Below, piece after piece: positions 55,690 to 64,000 of a stretch of 64,000 nt of DNA (its first letter is position 1; each line of letters begins with the position of its first letter). Position numbers and translations under genes: made by a program. This stretch comes from Agrocybe praecox (lineage: Eukaryota; Basidiomycota; Agaricomycetes; Agaricales; Agrocybaceae): NCBI GenBank assembly GCA_964017145.1, contig OZ024848.1, positions 1,438,501 to 1,502,500 of the forward strand, given 5' to 3'. The notes beneath the pieces are model-generated. The model was not told where the DNA came from. It ran no database searches and saw nothing but the letters and a program-made list of their open reading frames with translations.

Positions 55690-57290
55690 TGAACATTTCC
55701 TGTCTTCCTTCCTCGATCGATTCGTTTTCTTCTTCCTTTTCTTTGCTTGCTCTTCTCAGCCTGTCTGAGACCCCTCAACGTTGCACCATTATTGTGTTCT
55801 GGTCCTCGTGTACGCGTCTGCGCGCTCTTTTCATCTTACGATTAAAAACCAACATACACAGGTTCTTGTCGCGTCCAAAATGGTCTGATTGGACAAAATC
55901 CTCCCCCCCCCCCGAAATAATGCAAGCGGTGATAACACCCATGCACCTTATCCCTCTCCCTCCCAACCGCTTCCTGGCTCCCTCTGCCTTGGTTCCCTCC
56001 CCACACTTCAAGAGCCCTCCTTCCTCCACACGCACTGCATCACGTACATCGTGCAGGTGCTCGGCGTTCCACGGCTGCCCCTCTCCGAGGCGGACGTGTA
56101 CAAGTGCTACAAGATCCCTTTGTGAGACGAGGAGAGCGTCGATCTGAAGCCGTTCCTTGAGCGCGCGTGTACACAGATTTGGGGTCGCATTGAGGGAAGG
56201 GGGGAATGTGCTGGTGGTTCATTTGTCAGCAGGTGTGTATAGACCTTTTTTTCTCTTCTTTCGTACTTTCCCTATGAACTGACTCGACATCCATTTCCCT
56301 CCCTCCGTTTAGGACATTACGCCTCTGCGTCTTCAAACGCCGTGCGTCCATCAAGCCGAACAGGGGCTTCCTGCGTACCCTGCAGGAGTGGGAATTGGCT
56401 ATTGTGAATGTGGCGCAGGGAGGACAAGGAGGAGGCAGGCCGAGGATAGGCTCAAGGAGCTTTACGACGTGACGCACGTATGACCTGTATTCTCCACACC
56501 ATTTCCTTAAATATGGATTGTTGTGAATTATCAAATCGAGACGGATCCCACACATACTTTACTTTGACACGATATTATTCTTCCAAAAATCATATCTTAG
56601 AAGAAATATACAAGAAAAATGATAGCGAATGAGGCTGAGGCATAGGGCTAGAGGGTCGAGAATGTCACATCAACTGGAGAATACGAACTCGTCCAGCATT
56701 TCGAATGATAATGCGACGTGCCAATAGCTCGTATATAGAACTCCTGAAGCCGATTTGTCATGAGAAAACGAGGCTTGAGGTAACGGAAAGCAGAAAATAG
56801 ACCGGACAGTAGGAGTTCGAGGATGAGCGCGGAGTGCGGAGCGGCGGCGGCGACAGCTGGATAATGGCTCTTGAAGTTATTGAGAGGAACCACGAGATTG
56901 AAGAAAAAGCTTGAGCGAATACCAGCTGTAAGTTCGTGGACTGCCTGGAAAGTGGAAAGAAACTCGTAAGATCAGGCAGGAAAGACAGAGACGTCGACGA
57001 TGTAGGCGATACAATGCAGCGACAAACTTCGCGGAACACAGCCCTGGTAGAATAGCAGTGTAAACGCTGGAGGGCCTGCTTTAACCAAGGCTAAATCGGA
57101 AATCGGGATGCCAGAGCCTCCCAAACAAGACATTTCGAGAGAGAAACAAATATTGAGGAATGAGCATTAGAAAGAAGTGATCCAAAGCAAGTGTGAAATT
57201 CAGCAGAACGAGAAGGAAAACGACGAACGCAGACCCTGACCGAGCTTTTCGAGCATCCGAATTTTGGCGCTAGCGTGGGTTTCAGACCCA
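55690..57290. repeat. Right inner arm of inverted duplication
   Basis: Reverse-complement partner of 46286-48070; see the left arm for landmarks. Confidence 0.7.
55850..56470 (+). pseudogene. Dual-specificity phosphatase relic, right copy
   Basis: The + strand gives PLPGSLCLGSLPTLQEPSFL, ITYIVQVLGVPRLPLSEADV, YKCYKIPL, an in-frame TGA, DEESVDLKPFLERACTQIWG, and in another frame GNVLVVHLSAGVYR. It ends FKRRASIKPNRGFLRTLQEW. The active-site Cys of HCxxGxxR is Leu. A C-rich run near 55902-55912 marks one indel. Confidence 0.6.
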
Positions 57291-58669
57291 GCAAAGACAA
57301 TGTCTTAACGAGCGTGTTGTTGGACTACCAGGTCGATAGGACGATCAACCGGGAGTTGGAAAGAGAAGCATGGACGTCGGTCTGACTGGAATGTCTCGAG
57401 AATTGTGACCGAGCAGAGCATTGGAAAGCGTTGGCTGAGAAGAGAGACGGGATTCAGCTGACGGAAGAAAGATGATTGAGGAGAGGTGAGAGAAGTGAAA
57501 GATCCGACGAGAGGCAGATAGAATCAAGTAAAGTACTAGGCGGATAGCAGCTTAGCAATGATAAATGAAAGAGCGGATGTTAAAAATATCATCAAGGGTA
57601 CTAACGAAGGAGGGAAACCAAAGAAAATAAACGGGGATAGAGAAGACCATTTGAAGCCGCAACAAGAAATGGATAACGAACCAGTCGTGGTAGATATAAG
57701 GAAAGAAACGGGAAAGCGGTCCACGGAGAAGAAGACAATGCAAACGAGTCGTAAAAGAGAGAAGTGGTCATTCAGACGTGGTCATTCAGAAGGCTGAGAA
57801 GCGGACCAAAAAAAAGAAGGAAGAAAGGGACCAATTGAACGAGCAAGGAAGAGAGCAGAAATATTTAACGGGAGGCGGGAAGGCCACCAAAGAGAGCGTT
57901 CATCTAGCAAAGCATGTGCACGAACTGCCGAAGGGATCAAAATGTACGCCAGAAAACTAGGGAGCTTGTCAAAAAGGAGAAAATTGAATAACCTAACGTC
58001 GAATCAATAATCATGGACGGAAGAATGGAAATGCAGAGTTACAAAACAAAAACTCAGACAACGCAAACGAGTCCGGAAGGGCGACGTTGTCATTCGTCTT
58101 TGAGAGAGAAAAAAAAGAGGACCGGAACGAGCAAAGGGGAGGGAAATAAAATGTACTGATTGACGCAAGAAAGAGATGGAACCACCGAAGGGATCGAAAC
58201 AGACCAGAAAACAAGAAAGCAACGAGACTAACAGCGAGCGCGATAGCGAGAATTGAAAGAGCGGATGTTCAAATATCATCAAGGTTACTAACAAGAGAGG
58301 AAAATACAAGAGAAGAAACTCGAAACCTGTAGGTTAACAGCGAAGATAAGGCAAACAAACTCGCGCTGGGCGACCTCCGACACAACCTAGCCACCAAAAC
58401 TTCAAATGAGCAGCCAGTAGGGTTACAAAAAGCAGGAAAAGGGTGTCGACAACAAGACCAAAGAAATCAAACGAGCGCACACGCACACGTACTTCATCGA
58501 TTCCGACTCTACCACCAAAGCTTCATAGATCCAGAGACCTTGGAACACTTTGAGCTCGGTCCTAGCGGTTCGTGAGCCTGTTGCTAGATTAAACCGACTG
58601 AAAAACAACCCGGCGAGGAACGTGGCAGATAGCAAGCACGATAACGAGAATTAAATTTTAAAAGACCGA
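57291..58669. other. Purine-rich stretch between inner and outer right arms
   Basis: AG-rich DNA with short direct repeats (GAGCGGATGTT at about 57571 and 58259; TCATCAAGG nearby both). No gene seen. Confidence 0.4.
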
Positions 58670-59215
58670 CAGTCACCACCCGAGGAACGTTAGACGAAGG
58701 GGAGAGTACAGGGCGTTCTTGAAAGTCATGGGCACTGTGGAGCGGAGACGGGGTCAGCCACAGGGAATGGAAGCGCTGGAGCAGATGGGGTTGACTAATT
58801 CATACGTGGAGGAGGGACGGCCGATGTCGGATTGCACGAGCGGAGGGGAATGAGACAGAGAGGGTCCGGCGCGTTGTACGGCGTCCTATATACGCAGAGA
58901 AATTAAGGCCTGTCTGTGAAAATAAAGTCATTTTTCTAACGCATAAACGCGTCAGTCTTGTCACAGAAAGCATGGGAAACATAATTGCGTCGAATGAAAG
59001 ATCGACTAGAAATACGATCATGACGACGTAATCTAACAATCAGGCATCGACTGGTAAAGAGCCAGAGGCGGAGAACAAGGCAAAGGAAGAAGCTGTGCAC
59101 ATCAAGTGCATGAGAGAAAGAGACCAGGAAGCAAATGGCATTCAAAGCAGAGAAATATAGCAAGACGACTAACGAAGACGTATAATGAACCAGTTTTGAC
59201 TCATCACCAGATTTC

Positions 59216-59368
59216 CTACCCTTCACTCGTTCGAAGCCCTCTCAGAAGCAAGGACTCTGTATTTAACTTAAATTCGGCGACCGAGAGATTCAGGAGTCGT
59301 TCTGATACATCTGGGCGAGACATCGTCGCCAGTCGGTCGGTAGTCGTCGTGGTCAATCTGAGTGCCAT
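59216..59368 (-). CDS. Small ORF, mirror copy of 43833-43985
   Basis: 50 residues, MALRLTTTTTDRLATMS..., same length as the left copy. See that entry for caveats. Confidence 0.25.
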   Translation of the reverse strand: MALRLTTTTTDRLATMSRPDVSERLLNLSVAEFKLNTESLLLRGLRTSEG

Positions 59369-60634
59369 TTACCGGAAGAGGTTCCAATTCCCGCAACGCT
59401 GCTATACACATGATAACACCGCAAAGACCAGTACGGATTTCGACTTGATTGGTTTACTAGATTTTCTACAAGAGTCATCTGGGAATTCATGCAAACCAAA
59501 GTCAACGTTCATCACAGTTAATATTACGTGGTAAATACGCATTTCTTGTCGCGATATCGGGCCGTACTATTATGGTATGAAGATAGGATGAAAGATAAAA
59601 GGAAAGATAAGACATTGATAAGACATGCGACGAATCAACCAAGAAATGTGAATAGAGATTCTCCTGAAACGCGAGCGGAATAACAACCCAATCAATCCAT
59701 AAGACAGCAAAAAAAACATGGATAAAAGCGCAGTCCAAAGACGAAATAAACAAGAAAAACAGCAATAAAATAGACGAATAGAAAAGCAACGTCGCCTGTC
59801 CTTCGTGAAAGTACAGATGCGTCGCCGCAATTCGATACACTCGAAGGAAAACTAAGGCGCTGGAAAAATCAAACCAAGCAAGTTTTCACCGGTCAAGCTT
59901 CTACCAACGCGACCCATGACGAGGGACATAGGGCCGACAGCGACGGTGGTTACGAAGGTATAATAAAAGTCCGCACGAAGCTAGCGCAGAAGAAAGGGGA
60001 GAGAAACAAACTAGGCAAATGATAATGAGAAAGGGGTGATCTAAAAGCTAGCAGTGCGAAATTCAGCGGAATGAGAAGGAAAACGGCGAACACAGAACGT
60101 GACTGAGCCTTTCGAGCTTTCGAATTTCGATGCTGGCGTGGGTTTCAGACCCTCCATAGACGTGAATATAATCTCCTGGCGAGCGTGTTATTGAATCATC
60201 AGGTTTGTTTCCTCCACACTGCTCCGAGTAGTCGTGCAGGTACCACTGGCGGTGTCGGTCGCGGTCGTTCGAAACAAAGCCTGTTCAGTGGGTTTGAATT
60301 CGGATAAATATGGCGCACACGTGTTGATCCGGGTCGGCTCAAGAAACTGCGTTTTTCCGATTGTATTTCAATCAATCATCTGCTCGTCTTTGTCGGGGAT
60401 TTGGCCAACTCAATAGGAACATGTCGACGACGACGAGTGAATCTGCGCGTTATAACGTTACCCAGCAACAAGCAGTTGGCGTGTTTGGAAAATCGGAGGG
60501 CGGCGAATTGTGCCGAGCCTATTAATATTGGGTGGTGAGCCCGTCTACCACGGGGCTTCCGTGTGAAAGCCCTCTGCCCAGAAGGCACTGTCAGCGTCGA
60601 CGATCAGCAAAGCGACTCTTTCTGCATCTGAACC

Positions 60635-63600
60635 ATGACTACCCCAATCAACGAAGCACCCAGGCCCTTGAGACTCCTCGCGCTAGGTAAGATGGCTCAC
60701 TGTGGTCATGTCGATCGGTGATGAAGGATACTAAGTAAGACGTCTCAATAGATGGCGGCGGAATTCGTGGGCTTTCCGAACTCCTCATCCTGAAGGAGAT
60801 CATGCACAAGCTGAAGTTTGAGGAGAATGCGCAACGAGCAAGAGACGGTTTGGAGAGTCTCGAAGATGTACCGAAGCCGAGTGAATATTTTGATATAATC
60901 GGCGGGACTAGTACAGGAGGGTGCGTCGTAATATGTTGATAGTATCCTAACACTTTGACTAACGGTACTCACGAACATCATACTAGGATCATCGCGTTGA
61001 TGCTCGGGCGCCTTCGCATGGATATTGACGAGGCAATTACCCAGTACGATACGCTGGTTAAAAGTGTTTTCTCTCAGACGAAGATGGTTGGAGATGGAAT
61101 GTTCAAGGCTACCGCCCTCGAGAGCGCGATCAAGGCTATGGTGCATGCAGCGACTAATGATGCCAATGCTTCTTCGGTAGAAAGCAACAAATCTGGGATA
61201 TGTCGAACGTGTGTTCCCTAATTCAATCATGGGTATATTTAAAACTGAATCATACATGCCACAGCTTTGTGTGTGCTCGGAATGCAACCAACATGGATAT
61301 TCCGGTGCTGTTCAGATCCTATGAGTCTCCTCGTGAGACTTCTTTGACCTGCACAATCTGGGAAGCTGCTCGGGCAACCTTTGCTACCCCTACAGTGTTT
61401 AAGCGGATTGAGATTGGAAGGAACCAAGCATATGTTGATGGTGGGATAGGACATAATAATCCTTGTCTCCTGGTGCTCAATGAGGCCTACTCTCTTTTTC
61501 CTAACCATCCTTTGCAGTGCTTGGTGAGCATTGGGACTGGCCTGCCTGCTGTGATACAGATTGAGAGACCTGGATTTTTGGAGAAAATGATCCCTCAGAA
61601 TGTTATTAATATGCTCAAGTCTATGGCTACAGACTGTGAGCGCACACACCAGGAGCTTTTGCCTCGCTTTGCAAACATACCAGAGACTTATTTCCGCTTC
61701 AATGTTGATCAGGGCTTGCAGAGCAGACAGCTGTCTAAATGGGAAAGCCTGAGCATCATCGAGGCTCATACAGCACAGTATATGGCAAAGCAGGAAACTA
61801 AAGACAAATTATCAAATCTAGTTTCTGCGCTTAGATCTCACAGAGTGCAGCCTACTGTTGAGCAATTAGGTATAGTGCATTTTCTTTATATTTTTGAATG
61901 CTTCTTTATTTCTATTTCTTAAATGCAGCTGCTCCAAGAGCTGCACAAGTTCAGGTTCAAAACCTCAGAAGAAAGCCTTGTCCTTCTCCAGTGCCATCTT
62001 TCACAGGTAGAAGAGATATTTTGGACAAGATAGCACATTTCTTCAAGAATGCCAGTGTTGAACAGCACATTTTTGTTTTGGAAGGCCTTGGTGGTTCTGG
62101 AAAAAGCCAAATTGTCTTCCAATTTGTAAAAGAGTCAAATATGTATGGTTCAAGTTTTTTTATATTGTGTTTATTCTGATTTCATTTTTACCTCACATCA
62201 CAGCTTTTCTGAAGTGTTTTATGTTGATGGAAGCAATGAGTCTACTCTCAAAGCAGATCTGGAATCTCTTGCCCCAGAAGTTTTAAAACTGTCTGCTGAA
62301 CAAATTGCCAGATGGCTTGCAAGCCAGACTACAAACCACTGGCTTCTTGTAATTGATAATGCAGATGATGTTACTTTGAATCTGTATTCATTTCTGCCTA
62401 CAAAGGGAAACATTATTATCACAACACGTAATCGTGAAGTTTGCACTTCTTATGCCACAAAGGATGGATATGTTGCTGTTGGGAATTTGAATACAGAGGA
62501 AGCTGTAGATCTTCTGCTCAATTTGGCCAAAAGAGAAGCTAATGAGGAGAATCATGTACAAGCCAAACAGATTGTACAGGTGATTTTTGAAATACTCTTA
62601 GAAATTTAATCTGTAATCTTATTTTTAAAAATATAGGAACTTGGATATCTTGCTTTGGCTATTTCTCATGCTGGTGCCTATATTTGTATAACCAATTTTT
62701 CATTATCCAGATATTATATGTTTCATCAGCAACAACGGGATCACATTCTCCACTATGAAACAATCCAATATAAAAATATTGCAATTTATACCACCTGGAA
62801 AATGAGCTATGATAAGCTGGATGATTCTGCAAAGTGCTTTTTGCAAATTTGCTCACTTTTGCAACATGAAGGGATTTCAGAAGAAATATTTGAAAAAGCT
62901 GCATTGGCACAAACCAAAATGAATGATACCACTATGCAAAAAAGAGTGGAGCATCTTATGAGTCATTTTGGAAAAGAAGAATTATCTTGGAGCCCCCAAG
63001 CATTTCAGGAAATGATTTTAAAACTTCAAGTTTATTCTCTTATTGAATTCCATTTTGAACAAGGGCAAAAAAGTATATACAGAATGCATCCACTTGTACA
63101 ACAATGGGGAAGGGCCATACTGGGAACAGATGAGAAATTTATGGAGAAATGTGTTTTTTCAATTCTTGGTTTATCAATTCCATATGAATATAATGAACAT
63201 GTTCATAAATACCAGCACAATTTATGGCCACATATTCAACAACTATATGTAAAGGTTGCAGAACATTTGGATGAATTTGATGTTCAAATTTTGGATAAAA
63301 TAGAAATTCTTTGTGAAAAGCAAGGATACTACAAAGAGGCCGAAGTATTCTTGAAGACAGCATTATATAAGAAGAAGGAAATTCTTGGAGAGAATCATCC
63401 TTTTACTCTTACCAGCATGGCAAATTTGGCATCCACATATCTGGCCCAAGGCCTTTGGCAGAAAGCAGAAGCACTGCAGGTTGTAGTAATGCAAAAAAGC
63501 AAGGAAATTCTTGGAGAGAATCATCCTAATACTCTTATCAGTATGTCCAATTTGGCATCCATATATTGGGCTCAAGGCCTTTGGCAGAAAGCAGAGGCAC

Positions 63601-64000
63601 TGGAGGTTGTAGTAATACAAAAAAGAAAGGAAATTCTTGGAGAGAATCATCCTGATACTCTTACCAGTATGGCAAATTTGGCATCTGCATATCGGGAGCA
63701 AGGCCTTTTGCAGAAAGCAGAGGCATTACTGGTCGTAGTAATGCAAAAAAGAAAGATAATTCTTGGAGAGAATCATCCTGATACTCTTACCGGTATGGGC
63801 ACTTTGGCATCTACATATCGGGCCCAAGGTCTTTGGCATCAAGCAGAGGCATTGGGGGTTGTGGTAGTGCAAAAAAGGAAGGAAATTCTTGGAGAGAATC
63901 ATCCTGATACTTTTCTCAGTGTGGCACATTTGGCATCTACATATGGGGCCCAAGGCCTTTGGCAGAAAGCAGAGGCACTGGAGGTTGTAGTAATGCAAAA
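60635..64000 (+). CDS. NLR2: patatin / NB-ARC / TPR protein, 3' end outside window
   Basis: Exons 60635-60686, 60752-60920, 60987-61208, 61265-61869, 61929-62142, 62204-62579 and 62637 onward. Exon lengths equal those of NLR1 for the first six. No internal stop is seen. The patatin domain has DGGGIRGLS, GTSTGG and VDGGIGHNNP, so Ser and Asp are both present. The NTPase has GLGGSGKSQ, WLLVIDNADD and IIITTRN. The TPR array (LASTYLAQGLWQKAEALQVV and so on) begins near 63310 and runs off the edge with at least five units. Lipid cleavage coupled to NLR-type oligomerisation is the expected role. It is divergent from NLR1, about 18 kb between starts. Confidence 0.92.
63370..64000 (+). repeat. TPR-coding repeat array of NLR2
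   Basis: 126-bp units, each with GGAGAGAATCATCCT at the start. They are more diverged from each other than the NLR1 units; the array is cut by the window edge. Confidence 0.85.

Larger units (their letters stand above)
58670..64000. repeat. Right outer arm of large inverted duplication
   Basis: Mirror of 38842-44540; continues to the window edge. Includes the upstream region and NLR2. Confidence 0.85.

Overview
The window looks like nuclear DNA of a mushroom-forming basidiomycete (Agaricomycete). Genes are split by many short GT-AG introns (about 45-65 bp), there are no operons, and two hallmark families occur: KDZ (Kyakuja-Dileera-Zisupton) transposons with CxC cysteine clusters, and NLR-like proteins of the patatin / NB-ARC / TPR type. 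Species cannot be named from the sequence alone.

Layout. 1-2924: an unrecognised + strand gene running in from the left. 3114-10803: an unrecognised - strand gene (host gene 2) split by a 5.06-kb KDZ element (KDZ-1, 3788-8844) that carries a CxC5/CxC6-type transposase and one low-complexity accessory gene. 11093-12659: an apparently intact lineage-type gene whose last intron holds a 357-bp TA-flanked MITE exactly at the splice acceptor. 12685-14783: two tandem nucleotidyltransferase-like paralogs. 14898-15340: a minisatellite. 15376-16368: unknown, possibly a Helitron-related remnant. 16801-34270: another - strand gene (host gene 1) split by a 14.63-kb KDZ element (KDZ-2, 19051-33676) with long terminal inverted repeats, an apparently intact 1145-aa CxC2-type transposase and three accessory genes. 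An ~840-bp non-autonomous element sits inside the first accessory gene, and a relative of it lies at 35665-36448.

37322-38338 is a full-length Tc1-type transposase relic with three nonsense codons. From 38842 to the right edge the dominant structure is a large imperfect inverted duplication. The outer arms each carry a patatin-NB-ARC-TPR NLR gene pointing outward: NLR1 on the - strand with one nonsense codon, NLR2 on the + strand, open to the window edge. The inner arms each carry a decayed dual-specificity-phosphatase copy. The spacer holds a decayed fungal-specific transcription factor gene and a KIN4-like kinase fragment.

Both KDZ insertions are flanked by perfect 8-bp target-site duplications. 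In both cases removing the element plus one duplication copy rejoins the host reading frame. KDZ-2 is saturated, in coding and non-coding DNA alike, with a short CGG(C/T)GA motif, which makes it the strongest candidate here for an undescribed system. All calls come from reading the sequence; no database search was run.
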